The notes beneath the pieces were generated by a model. That model had not been told where the DNA came from and ran no database searches. It worked only from the letters and a program-made list of their open reading frames with translations. Positions 43,128 to 52,219 of a DNA stretch of 64,000 nt are shown one piece after another. Where the stretch lies: NCBI GenBank assembly GCA_036346205.1, contig JARFJB010000902.1:957501-1021500 (forward strand). Reading direction: 5' to 3'. The position numbers and the translations under genes are program-made. The DNA comes from Vesta saturnalis (taxonomy: Eukaryota; Arthropoda; Insecta; Coleoptera; Lampyridae). Each line of letters opens with the position of its first letter. Within the stretch, counting starts at the first letter, position 1.

Positions 43128-43430
43128 ATGGAATTAACAGGGTTAAACCAAAGCACCTATTCCAAACCCTTTAAGAATGCGCGCGAGCTCGATATATCGA
43201 GAAAGTATAAAGTAACGAATATGGATATAATTAATACTAAGTACGGTGAACGTATAGTGATAGAAACGGGTGATTTTAAATGTGTATTGCCGGAACGCTT
43301 TTATGTGTATTTCAAAAAAGAAGAAACACGAATTGAAGAATTTAAAACACTCCTAAACACGAAGGATGTGTTTATAAGTAGTTTGGGTGCAGCTGGCAAA
43401 ACAACAAACATAACATTTACTTTTAAATAG
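43128..43430 (+). CDS. Small OB-like protein (b2 family), 100 aa
   Basis: ATG at 43128 (MELTGLNQSTY). Blocks are ELDISRKYKVTNMD, NTKYGERIVIET and CVLPERFYVYF. The pattern (a strand ending KYKV, then NTKYG, then LP.RF) is seen in many small invertebrate mobile-element proteins and looks like a compact beta-barrel, possibly OB-fold, nucleic-acid-binding protein. That fold is my inference. It is the first gene inside the left terminus and is followed after 89 bases by the next gene on the same strand. At least three decayed copies occur in each arm of element B. The D copy is intact. Confidence 0.6.
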   Translation: MELTGLNQSTYSKPFKNARELDISRKYKVTNMDIINTKYGERIVIETGDFKCVLPERFYVYFKKEETRIEEFKTLLNTKDVFISSLGAAGKTTNITFTFK

Positions 43431-43519
43431 TAGCACCCCCACCATATGTAAAATTGAAATACTAGAATTATTTTCTTAAGCAGCGTTTAGTCATAGTGAA
43501 ATTGTGAGCAAGTAAAGTC

Positions 43520-44453
43520 ATGCAAGTAGCAATAAAATCATTTCTGGAACGATCCAAACTCAGAAGTTCACCGTTATATATGGATACCTCACATCATTGC
43601 AGTAACAATCTGAATAATTTAACATTTTGTTGGTGCTGTCAAAATAGTGATGGTAGTAGTAGTAATAAAAATGAAGAGAAACACGATGAAGGTTATTCTT
43701 CTGCTAAGACTGACTGGGCATCATCATTTCAATATAAGGATGAAGTGTATAAACAAGCAGCTAAGGAATACTTAATCGATTGTACTTATTATAAACTATC
43801 GAACGATCCTCATCATGCAAAACATCTGGAAATTGGATACAGTACACACCTCAACCTTGCACCAGTGGTGCGTATTGGGTGTGGTAATTGTGATCAATGC
43901 AATAATGTAGTGTTTGGATATGAAAGAATGGAATGAGCTTCTAAGATGGTATTCATATGTAGAATTACAATTTTTCCGATCTCAAGAAATTGAAAATGAA
44001 ATTGATTGGTCAAATGTAAATGAAGAAGAAGATATAATCTATGATCAACATTATGAATCTCTATCTAGTAATCTTGGTATTTATTACAATTGGGAATTAA
44101 TTAAAGGATATGACAGAATTTTGAAAACTGTTATGATAGAAAACTACAAGTGCTGTTCTTGCACATTCAACTCACATAGTATAGAAGAACTATTCAATTT
44201 AAAGGATATAGTAAGCTATAGATTGGAATTTCTTGAATCTTACAATCTGGTGTGTTTTTATGAAAAGTTCATACAACAAGTTGTTGACTACCGTCGTTTT
44301 CGTGAGAAAGAATTCAGTGGTGGTGATGATGACATTTATAAAGATATTGATGATGTTATAAATGCTAAGTATAATATTAATTCACATAACACTGTATGTT
44401 TAATGGAAATTTTGTATTATCGTCCTGCTTATCTAATGTATAGCATTTACTGA
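43520..44453 (+). pseudogene. Unknown Polinton protein, ~310 aa, split by one frameshift
   Basis: ATG 43520. The first frame ends at 43936, and the protein continues in another frame from about 43914 to 44453. Comparison with the element C homologue (33433-33957) shows the NNVVF block and the following Trp-Asn-Glu-Leu stretch belong together, so a single indel near 43920-43932 is the break. The first half has a Cys cluster (FCWCCQ) and a Ser-rich low-complexity stretch, then LAPVVRIGCGNCDQC. The second half is acidic and helical, ending in a membrane-like segment. No known family. It could be a capsid-associated or accessory protein. Confidence 0.6.
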
Positions 44454-44595
44454 ATAAAGAAATAACTATGATTTAAAATTTTTAATTACATATTTACCTT
44501 TGAACTTATTCGTTCATAACAAAAACTTATAATAACTATGATTTGTTTTTCTCAATTTAGGTATAAATACCCCCTTCTATCCATCCATGTAAACA

Positions 44596-45414
44596 ATGCT
44601 AGTTAAGAAGCGAAAGAGTGTAGGTGGCGGTGGTTTGGTGAATGGTCTAATCAATAAACTTCCGTTTGAATTGCATTTACCTGGTTACCAGTATTGCGGT
44701 CCTGGTACAAAGTTGGAAAAACGACTCGCACGCGGTGATCCTGGTATTAATCAATTAGATGCTCAGTGCAAACTTCATGATATCAGTTACAGAGATTACA
44801 GAGATTTAGAAAGTAGACATAAAGCAGATAAAATTTTACAAAAAAAAGCTTGGGAGCGCTTTAAATCATTAGACGCAACGCTAGGTGAACGAACTGCAGC
44901 TTTAGCAGTCAGTACCATCATGAAAGCAAAGAGAAAATTGGGAATGGGGTGTAAACGTCGATCTAATATGAAGAAGAAATGCAATGGTGGAAATTTATTG
45001 CATTTACGAAAGACAATAGCTAAAAAAATTAAACCTAACGGAAATTTCACAGACACAATAATGTCAGCGCTTTCAACAGCAAAACGTGTGGTAAAAAATT
45101 TAGGAGGAAAGAGAAACATTAAAGTTCCTAGAGTAATTCCCCTACCTAAACAAGGAGGGTTTTTACCATTTCTTATTCCGTTATTCGCAGGATTATCAGC
45201 AATCGGTGCTTTAGCTGGCGGTGCATCAGGAATTGCTAAAGCAGTCAATGATGCTAAAAATGCTAAAAAATTGCAGGAAGAGACATCGCGCCATAATCGC
45301 ATGATGGAATCGGTCGCTATAGGCTCCATCAATAAGAAAGGTGGTGCACTATATCTAAAACCAAACAAATCTGGTGGTGGTGCATTATACTTAAAACCGT
45401 TTCCAAAAAACTGA
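44596..45414 (+). CDS. Phospholipase A2-pX fusion protein, 272 aa
   Basis: ATG 44596 after an AT-rich leader. Residues 29-38 (PGYQYCGPGT) form the calcium loop. Asp55, Cys58, His61-Asp62 and Tyr65 form the catalytic helix (DAQCKLHDISY), as in parvovirus VP1-type PLA2, where the enzyme modifies the endosomal membrane during entry. A basic middle (about 105-185) resembles a core or DNA-binding protein. Residues about 187-215 are a Gly/Ala-rich hydrophobic segment like adenovirus pX, and GGALYLKP occurs twice at the C-terminus (249-256, 261-268). Such PLA2 and pX modules are known from Polintons and adintoviruses. The frame is intact. Its stop TGA overlaps the start of the protease gene. Confidence 0.85.
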   Translation: MLVKKRKSVGGGGLVNGLINKLPFELHLPGYQYCGPGTKLEKRLARGDPGINQLDAQCKLHDISYRDYRDLESRHKADKILQKKAWERFKSLDATLGERTAALAVSTIMKAKRKLGMGCKRRSNMKKKCNGGNLLHLRKTIAKKIKPNGNFTDTIMSALSTAKRVVKNLGGKRNIKVPRVIPLPKQGGFLPFLIPLFAGLSAIGALAGGASGIAKAVNDAKNAKKLQEETSRHNRMMESVAIGSINKKGGALYLKPNKSGGGALYLKPFPKN

Positions 45415-45759
45415 ATAGATTACCCGAAAGACCGTTAACGGATACTGATTTAAAGAAATACTCCAAAAACGTACCGTACTTTAGGGATATTTTTATGAGA
45501 GATAGCATGCCTAAATTGCCACGGAAAAATGAATCTGGAATTATTAACTTAGATAGCCAAAGAGGACCAGGTACCCATTGGGTTTGCTACAAAAGCGTGG
45601 TAAAAGGTATGGTACTACGATAGTTTCGGTAATATTCGACCACCAAACGAAGTGATTAACTACTTTCGGGGGTGTAAAATATATTATAATTACAACCAAG
45701 ATCAAGAGTTTAATACAATTATTTGCGGACACCTATGCCTACAATTTTTATATAAATAA
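45411..45759 (+). pseudogene. Adenain-like maturation cysteine protease, frameshifted
   Basis: Two frames together give the Polinton protease (C5-type). The first, from CTG 45411, reads LPERPLTDTDL and then the catalytic-His block GTHW (His codon 45576-45578). After a +1 change between about 45585 and 45612 the second frame has YYDSFG with the acidic partner, and CGHLCLQFL with the nucleophile Cys codon 45724-45726, ending TAA 45757-45759. The enzyme would cleave capsid precursors. The first codon is CTG within CTGA, where an ATGA stop/start overlap with the previous gene would be expected. Start loss plus frameshift make this a pseudogene as read. Family length (about 115 aa) fits. Confidence 0.85.
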
Positions 45760-45786
45760 TCACCACAACATCAAATTTTCTCAGTT

Positions 45787-46491
45787 ATGTCAATAACATT
45801 CAGTTTAGAAGGTGTTGGTAACACAGCTAGCTACAACTTCTATCCACCGATAGAGCTAGATTTGGAGAAGAAATACGTTATTGGATTGGTTGGATTTTAC
45901 GGCTGCAACAGCATTAGAAACATTTTTGCAGGCAACGATAGATTTTATTTTAGAACAAATCCATCTCATTTGCAAGTGATTAATATTCCACACGGTGCAT
46001 ATGAGTTAGATGAAATTAACGATTATCTAAAATCTAAAATACCCACAGAAAAGTTTATCATTAGAGCAAACAACAATACACCTAAATGTGAGATAAACAG
46101 TTCATTTGAGATTGATTTTACTAAAGAAAATTGTATTGGGCGCATGCTAGGGTTTGAGTCTAAAATATTAGAACCAAATATTTTACATACATCTGCGTTA
46201 GACATCCAAATACTTAAACACACTAATCTACACGTAGAATGCAACATTATAAAGGGATCTTATCGAAACGGGAAACCTGCTAAAGTATTATATGAGATTG
46301 ATGTTTCAGTTCCTCCAGGTTATCGTCTAGATAAAACTCTAAGCAATACTCAATATTTAGAAGTAAACACTGACATTATTAGTAATATAACAATTAATTT
46401 GACTAATCAAAAGGGTGAATTAATAGACTTTGGTGAAAGTGAACCATTCACTGTACGCTTGGAACTAAAAGAACATGGGTCTGAGAATTAA
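45787..46491 (+). CDS. Minor capsid (penton-like) protein, 234 aa
   Basis: ATG 45787. The Polinton minor capsid protein is a single jelly-roll forming the capsid vertices. Typical features are the N-terminal GVGNTASYNFYPPIEL, then the YVIGLVGFYGCNSI block, the HGAYELDEINDYL block and ENCIGRMLGF, with a beta-rich C-terminus (ITINLTNQKGELIDFG). Length matches the family. The frame is intact. It lies between protease and major capsid gene as in other Polintons. Confidence 0.85.
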   Translation: MSITFSLEGVGNTASYNFYPPIELDLEKKYVIGLVGFYGCNSIRNIFAGNDRFYFRTNPSHLQVINIPHGAYELDEINDYLKSKIPTEKFIIRANNNTPKCEINSSFEIDFTKENCIGRMLGFESKILEPNILHTSALDIQILKHTNLHVECNIIKGSYRNGKPAKVLYEIDVSVPPGYRLDKTLSNTQYLEVNTDIISNITINLTNQKGELIDFGESEPFTVRLELKEHGSEN

Positions 46492-46678
46492 TCCAGGACT
46501 AATTCCATCTTTCAAAAACTCATATAAAAGACATCATCCCTACAGTAAGTCATTAATTAGTCATCAACCTTCATTGCGGTTAACATCTGCAGAGAAATAC
46601 TTTTTAACGTCAATTGGTTTAAAAGTTCTCAACCACAATGGCAGAATCGTTAAACGTCTTTCAAAACGTACATTTTGA
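46475..46678 (+). CDS. Small basic protein overlapping both capsid genes, 67 aa
   Basis: ATG 46475 inside the end of the minor capsid gene, with its stop inside the start of the major capsid gene. Basic and Ser/His/Lys-rich, with LTSAEKYFLTSIGLKVL, a pattern I associate with a short ORF often found at this place in Polintons. Tight overlaps on both sides favour a real translated gene over chance. The function is unknown. Confidence 0.5.
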   Translation: MGLRINPGLIPSFKNSYKRHHPYSKSLISHQPSLRLTSAEKYFLTSIGLKVLNHNGRIVKRLSKRTF

Positions 46679-47846
46679 TGATACTATAATTAAATCAGAT
46701 ATTCACACTTATCTTCCATATGGATCTTCTAAATATGAACCTTCCGAAGAAATACGAATCTTAATTCAAAGTCAAGATCTAATTACGGCTACTTATGATA
46801 GTTTTCTGTACATAGAAGGTAAACTTGAGCTCAAAAAAGAAGATGAAAGAAAAGCATGCAGCTTAACCAACAATTTCCCGAACTTTCTTTTCGAAGAAAT
46901 TCGTTATGAGTTAGGTGGTCAGAGAGTGGATGTTTGTAGAAATCCAGGAATAACATCTACGCTTAAAGGATATATTTCTTATACGGCAAGCAAAAGCAAA
47001 GCACTAAGTCATTTAGGATGGTCACCAAAGAATGAAGTAGAATTCGATGAGCAAAATGGAGAAAAATCTTTTACAGTATGCATACCATTGAACCACATAT
47101 TTGGAATAATGGAGGATTATCGTCAGGTAATCGTGAATATGCGCCAAGAGTTGGTTTTAATTCGATCTAGAAGCGATACAAACTGTTACTATGGTGAAGT
47201 CGATGCCGCAATAACCTTAAATAAAATTCAATGGAAAGTACCGCACTTAACACTTAGTGATGCTGCGAAACTTAACTTGTTTCAAGGAATCAATAAAAAT
47301 TCTATTATTACAGTTCCATTTCGACAATGGGAGTTGTATGAATTGCCTGCTTTAAAACAAGCAACCTCAGACATATGGCCAATAAAAACATCAACGCAAC
47401 TGGAAAAACCACGTTGGATAATTGTTGCATTCCAACAAGGTAAAAGGTATACAAGGTCAGCAAGGGCTGGAAATTTTGATCACATTAACATCAGAAATCT
47501 TAAAGCACATCTGAATTCTGAGTATTATCCATATGAAGCAATGCATTTGAACTTCAGTGCCAACCAATATATACCTGCCTATCGCAATTTTTTGAAATTT
47601 CGATGTGATTACTATGATGAAGATGATAAAGATGCATTATTCAACTATTCCGAATTCAAATCATGTCCAGTATTTGTAATGGACTGCTCTAAACAAAATG
47701 AATCCTTAAAAAACTCAACAGTGGACATCAAATTGGAAATGGAATCTCTAACACCTTTCGATAATGGAATCGTTGTATATGGTCTTATTCTCCATGATGC
47801 TATTGTACAGTACAGTCCACTCACCGGAGAAGTGAAAAAATTATAA
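46638..47846 (+). CDS. Major capsid protein (double jelly-roll), 402 aa
   Basis: ATG 46638. Length and blocks fit the Polinton major capsid protein. The N-terminus has YLPYGSSKYEPSEEIRILIQ and YDSFLYIEGKL, then LFEEIRYELGGQRVD, a second jelly-roll region with IVNMRQELVLIRSRSD and WKVPHLTLSDAAKL, then PRWIIVAFQQG and the C-terminal VYGLILHDAIVQYSPLTGEV. The protein forms the hexon-like trimers of an icosahedral shell. The frame is intact. An AT-rich gap of about 80 bases with AATAAA separates it from the ATPase gene. Confidence 0.9.
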   Translation: MAESLNVFQNVHFDDTIIKSDIHTYLPYGSSKYEPSEEIRILIQSQDLITATYDSFLYIEGKLELKKEDERKACSLTNNFPNFLFEEIRYELGGQRVDVCRNPGITSTLKGYISYTASKSKALSHLGWSPKNEVEFDEQNGEKSFTVCIPLNHIFGIMEDYRQVIVNMRQELVLIRSRSDTNCYYGEVDAAITLNKIQWKVPHLTLSDAAKLNLFQGINKNSIITVPFRQWELYELPALKQATSDIWPIKTSTQLEKPRWIIVAFQQGKRYTRSARAGNFDHINIRNLKAHLNSEYYPYEAMHLNFSANQYIPAYRNFLKFRCDYYDEDDKDALFNYSEFKSCPVFVMDCSKQNESLKNSTVDIKLEMESLTPFDNGIVVYGLILHDAIVQYSPLTGEVKKL

Positions 47847-47924
47847 TTATTATTGTAGTATAGTCTAATATATATAAATAAAGATGTTGTAATTATTCGT
47901 TTAGTTTTATTTCATCCATCAAAG

Positions 47925-48607
47925 ATGAAAGTAGTTGCTCAGAAACAAAAACTCTCAATTCAAAATCATGACTTTGATGAAAAGTCTATTACTTCAAAAC
48001 ATGGTGATTTACTTCCTAATAGTATACGTGGTATTATATGCGGCCCCTCCAATTGCGGTAAAACAAACGCAATGATCAGTCTGCTTACTGAAAAAATGGT
48101 TTGAAATTTAAACATGTATACGTATACTCTAAGTCATTGAATCAAAACAAGTACAAACTTTTACAGGAAATCTTACTTCCAATGAAGGACATAGGTTACT
48201 TTACCTTCAACGACAATCAAGATGTGATTGAGCCTAATTGTGCAAAATCAAACTCTATTTTTATTTTCGATGATATCGCTTGTGAAAAGCAAAATAATAT
48301 AAGGGCATATTTTTCTATGGGTAGGCATAACGATATTGACTGTTTCTATTTGAGTCAAACTTACAGTAAAATTCCAAAGCAATTAATTCGTGATAATGCG
48401 AATCTAATTATATTATTTGAGCAAGATGAATTAAACTTAAAACATGCGTATGAGGATCATATAAGTCCCACCATAAGCATGAAATTGTTTCGGGACATGT
48501 GTTCAAAGTGCTGGGTAGATCCGTTTGGTTTCATGGTCATAAACAAGGATGCTGAAGTTAATAATGGTCGCTATAGGAAAGGATTTGATGAATATATAAT
48601 ACCTTAA
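47925..48607 (+). pseudogene. Packaging ATPase (FtsK/HerA, A32-like), one frameshift
   Basis: ATG 47925. Walker A GPSNCGKT is at about residues 41-48, and Walker B SIFIFDDIA lies in the second frame near 48255-48285, followed by a SQTYSKIPKQLIRDNANLI sensor-like segment. The frame is lost in the A run 48091-48096, one A short, and is recovered at 48101. Otherwise the protein is full length (about 228 aa). It would pump DNA into capsids. The one-base homopolymer change may be a sequence error. A scrap of the same gene lies in element A at 5580-5686. Confidence 0.88.
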
Positions 48608-48892
48608 ACTGGTTTCAGTAGTAACTGATCTGTTTAGGTATTAACAGCTATCTGTTTAGTGTAAACAGCTACCTGTTCAAGGTGAACCGGTACCTGTTTG
48701 TCGCAACAGCTACCTGTTCATGGTAAACGGGTACCTGTTCATTAAATCCGTTTTGGTATATAAGACGAATATATATAATACCTTAAACCGCATTCAGCAG
48801 TTTAGTAGTAACTGATCTGTTTAGGTATTAACAGCTATCTGTTTAGTGTAAACAGCTACCTGTTCAAGGTGAACCGGTACCTGTTTGTCACA
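48601..48892 (+). promoter_or_regulatory. Direct repeat with AACAGCTACCTGTT motifs before the conserved protein gene
   Basis: Two copies (about 48605-48705 and 48782-48892) of a block with 'aacagctatctgtt', 'aacagctacctgtt' and 'accggtacctgttt'. Each motif is an imperfect palindrome around a CAGGTA/TACCTG core. A TATA-like 'ggtatataagacg' lies between them at about 48754-48766. The second copy ends at the start codon of the next gene. Related motifs cluster in the arms of A and B. Promoter or operator function is inferred. Confidence 0.5.
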
Positions 48893-50027
48893 ATGGACAA
48901 CAAGGAGAGGATATTAAAGAAAAAAATTATTCAGGCTCGTAAAATAATACGGCAGAAGTATAACAGTATTAAGACTGCTCGCATTGATAATGAAAGAACA
49001 TTCGAAAGTACTTATAAGCCTTTAATAGAACCTCTAACTGAAATAGTAAATAAAATCGGTAAAAAAACACCTAAAAAGGAGGAGGTCATTGATGTTAAAC
49101 CTAAAAAACCACCCGTATTGATATTTCCAAGAAAGCACGCCACTATCCCCAGTAGTCCGCTAGCTCAAGTTCAATGGACCCCACGTCTCACTCCATTAGG
49201 TGATTCAAGTAAGGGTGCTACTAGTCCACTAGCTCAGCTTCCGTTTTTCGAAGAAATCCTCCCCAAGTCTTCCATCTTTCTTGGAAACATCCGTCATGGG
49301 GAGATTAATACTGGGGAGGAAGAAGAAGAACTGTCTAGTATCGTAGATGATTCCCATAATGAACCCATCTCGGAAGAATTTCTCGAGCAGTACAATGAAT
49401 TGCCGCGTATATATGTTGAACGTATTTTGAAGAATGCTGAAGGTGATATTGATCATACGTATGGAGTCCACTATGATACCAAAACTGATAAATGGACAAT
49501 TGGTAATACACCCATCACAATTAAAGGAGACGATATAATTATTAAAGGTGTCACGTATAAAGGGACTCCAGGATTATATGATCTGCTTATTATGAATGAA
49601 CCCGACTTAAGTCTAGTAAAGTCAACAGATAGAAAAATATAGAACTATTTTAGAGGCTACGAATGTAGTAAGGCGAGATTATGACATAAGTGCACAGATT
49701 CGAGGAAGCCGCAGCAAAAAGTATACACAAATAATCAAACCCTTGCTGTCATCATCACCCACCACAACCTAGGGAGGAGGTGGAGCTATGTTTTTTAAGG
49801 AATTAACAAACAGACCCATTGAATATAAATATTGGAATGATATACATGAACTAATTCGTGATCTGGAAGTATTGTGGGCAGAAAAATTAGCGGGAAACAC
49901 AGGTGTTGTAAATGACATAATATCAATTGTAGAAGAACTATATGAAGATGGATACATTGAAAAACCGAACAACCGCTTTTTAAACAATATAAATGAGAAT
50001 GCATTGATGTCGACATGTCACAACTAA
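48893..50027 (+). pseudogene. Conserved Polinton protein of unknown function, broken in three
   Basis: ATG 48893 (MDNKERILKKK); the frame is open before it without ATG. Parts are a basic helical start, YKPLIEPLTEIV, a Pro/Ser-rich middle, and the YGVHYDTKTDKWTIGN...GTPGLYDLLI block to a stop at 49640-49642. After a frame change YRTILEATN...AQIRGSRSKKY follows, then a TAG at 49770-49772, then GGGGAMFFKELTNRPIEYKYWND to 50027. The element C homologue keeps these parts in the same order, so this is one gene of about 375 codons with at least two lesions. It always lies just before the integrase region. Role unknown. Confidence 0.75.
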
Positions 50028-50438
50028 AATGCCCTTGACAAATTTGGACGTTCATATGTCCAGTATCAATTAAAGAAACTAGCCCCTCAGTTTAAACAGA
50101 TTGATGCTAATCAATTTGATATTGAGAATAAGAGACTCAGCAATGTGGCCAATCCCATAGATCCTCAAGATGTCATCACTAGGCAATATTATGTATCAAC
50201 AAGGTTCGATTTGGATGGAAATCGTTTGATACAGTTGGGTGACCCTGAAGAAGATGGTGATGCTATAAATAAAGGATACCTTGATTTCTGTTTACAAGCA
50301 GTTCGGAACACTTTCAAAGGAAACGCCAACGCTTATCTAGCGCTGGAGGAAAAACTACATCAACTTAAAGAAATTGTGAATAAATTAGCACCATGTCCAA
50401 ATTACAACTCGTCAACGAATTGCACGAAAAAATTTTAA
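50015..50438 (+). pseudogene. Fibre-like protein with phage tail-fibre type repeats
   Basis: Coding sequence runs from about 50028 (ALDKFGRSYVQYQ) to 50438. The probable ATG at 50015 is one frame away. Two consecutive blocks, RLSNVANPIDPQDVITRQYY and RLIQLGDPEEDGDAINKGYL, follow the pattern (R)L.N(V/L)..P....DA(V/I).(K/R).Y known from bacteriophage tail and receptor-binding fibre proteins. A helical, heptad-like C-terminal stretch (YLALEEKLHQLKEIV) could trimerise. A fibre attached to the penton is an attractive role but an inference. The 3' end overlaps the integrase start at 50392. Confidence 0.55.
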
Positions 50439-51285
50439 ACGAAGGCGAACAATAATTAGAGGTTTTGATGATCTTTGGCAAGCAGATTTAGCTGAATTTA
50501 ACACATATGCCAAACAAAATAAGGGTTATAAGTATATATTAGTGGTCATCGACTGTTTTTCGAAATACTTATGGACTAAACGATTAAAAACGAAAACAGG
50601 TCAAGAAGTTACCAAGGCCGTGCAAACAGTCTTTGAAAAAGGTCGGAAACCTACCAATTTGCAGACAGATGCAGGAAAAGAATTCTACAATGCGCATTTT
50701 ACTAAACTAATGCATCGTTATGGAGTCAATCATTACTCTACCTATAGCACAAAGAAGGCTGCAATTGCTGAACGTGTTATCAGAACCATTAAAGGTGCTC
50801 TATATAAGTCATTCAGCCTGCAAGGTAAATATAAATGGATTGATACAATTGATACCATAACGATGGATTATAACAATCGTAAGCATAGAACTATTAGAAT
50901 GAAGCCCAAAGATGTTGGTAATCATACAAAGCTAGAGGCTTACACTAACATAAAAATATTCGATGGGAACCGATATTCTGTGGGTGACATAGTACGAATC
51001 AGTAAATTTAAAAATATTTTCGCCAAAGGATACACACCCATTTGGTCTAGTGAACTATTTAAGATTGTGAAAGTTCGCATTACTAACCCCACTACGTACA
51101 TGCTTGAAGACATGAAGGGAAATCCTGTACTGGGAGGGTTTTATGAACATGAATTACAAAAAACAAAGTATCCCGATGTATATCTAGTAGAAAAAGTGCT
51201 TCGCTCTAAGAATAATAAGTTATTCGTAAAATGGTGGGGATTGGATGAAAGATCATGGATCAATAAGGATGATATTGTTTTTTAA
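50392..51285 (+). pseudogene. Polinton integrase (rve) with chromodomain, frame break near N-terminus
   Basis: ATG 50392 (MSKLQLVNELHEK). The frame is lost near 50420 and the remainder is one open frame from RKNFKRRR to 51285. Catalytic residues are Asp codon 50485-50487 (WQADLAEF), Asp 50668-50670 (QTDAGKEF) and Glu 50770-50772 (AIAERVIR), with 33 residues between the last two. The small domain follows (YSVGDIVRISK, SSELFKIVKVRI). At the C-terminus is a chromodomain-like segment (YLVEKVLRSK...FVKWWGLDERSWI), which in other integrases binds histone marks and steers insertion. The family inserts DNA with 6-bp duplications, as seen at D's ends. Confidence 0.9.
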
Positions 51286-51325
51286 CATTTAACCTGTACT
51301 TTGTGAAACAAATTACTTATATTAG

Positions 51326-51373
<48 letters not shown>

Positions 51374-51453
51374 GAAAAGGATGTAGCTCTTGGATGAAAT
51401 AAAACACACAAAAAATAATAGTATTTTATTTTTTTTAAATATTACATTTATTT
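51286..51453. repeat. Convergence spacer with (TA)n run
   Basis: A (TA)n microsatellite at about 51329-51370 lies between the plus- and minus-strand gene blocks. AATAAA-like sequences on both strands ('gaaataaaacac' at 51396) suggest convergent polyadenylation. Confidence 0.7.
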
Positions 51454-52194
51454 TTAAAATTTCATTATCTTATAAAGTGAACCTAAAGTTCTTCTATAAT
51501 CACTTAAATTACTGGATGGCCATATACCCGAATCAGGCCCACACCTCCATCCCAAGCAGGAATTTGAATTTGTTTCACCTTTATTGATGTTGTCTAGTAT
51601 CCAGTAATAAATTTTGTGATGTTCCTCGTTTTCCCATGGTTGAAACTTATAGTTAATGTTTTGTTCTAATAATATTTCAATCAAAATATCGAGGCATTTG
51701 TAATTAGCATAATATGCTGCTTTCTCAATACACTCAGTTATAATAAATAATGTATCTTTATAAGCAGAATTAATATTCTCTAAGCTAGATTTAACATTTG
51801 TTGAATCATCATCACCACCCCATAATAAATTGTATACATACATTTTAAGCGGTACATTACCAAGTAAATTCATATCATCTAAGATTTTATCAACTTCATT
51901 AAAAGTTAATGAATTGTAACCTTTATTAATGCACAATTTTGTAAAACTTTTAATGTTATTGTCCAATTTAATTTTTTTATCAAATAATGTCTTAATAATA
52001 ACTTCATTTGCACACTTTGAATTTCTAGCACACCAGTTAAAACACTCATCAGGAATAATAATATGTTGTAGTATATGCAATACAAAGCTTTCAGAGGAAC
52101 ACTTCCCCATCAAAGAACGCTTCAGGTACTTTCTGTAGATTTGATCACTACTGTACCATAGTTCATCATGCAGTTTATTTTCGAGACTGCTCAT
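51454..52194 (-). CDS. Unknown helical protein, 246 aa
   Basis: ATG at 52194 (MSSLENKLHDELW). Fully open and mostly helical, with repeated short helix pairs (SFTKLCINKGYNSLTFNEV; KAAYYANYKCLDILIEILLEQNI) that resemble degenerate ankyrin-type repeats, and a C-terminal CLGWRCGPDSGIW tail. It begins 25 bases downstream of the PolB stop on the same strand, so both may share a transcript. Intact while neighbours are broken. Ankyrin similarity is weak and inferred. Confidence 0.55.
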   Translation of the reverse strand: MSSLENKLHDELWYSSDQIYRKYLKRSLMGKCSSESFVLHILQHIIIPDECFNWCARNSKCANEVIIKTLFDKKIKLDNNIKSFTKLCINKGYNSLTFNEVDKILDDMNLLGNVPLKMYVYNLLWGGDDDSTNVKSSLENINSAYKDTLFIITECIEKAAYYANYKCLDILIEILLEQNINYKFQPWENEEHHKIYYWILDNINKGETNSNSCLGWRCGPDSGIWPSSNLSDYRRTLGSLYKIMKF

Positions 52195-52219
52195 AATTAT
52201 TGTTTTTCTGAAACAGAAG

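Noticed and set aside
44796..45368. 190-codon minus-strand open frame
   Set aside because: Lies antisense to the PLA2-pX gene, with no domain and no start context; a shadow frame.
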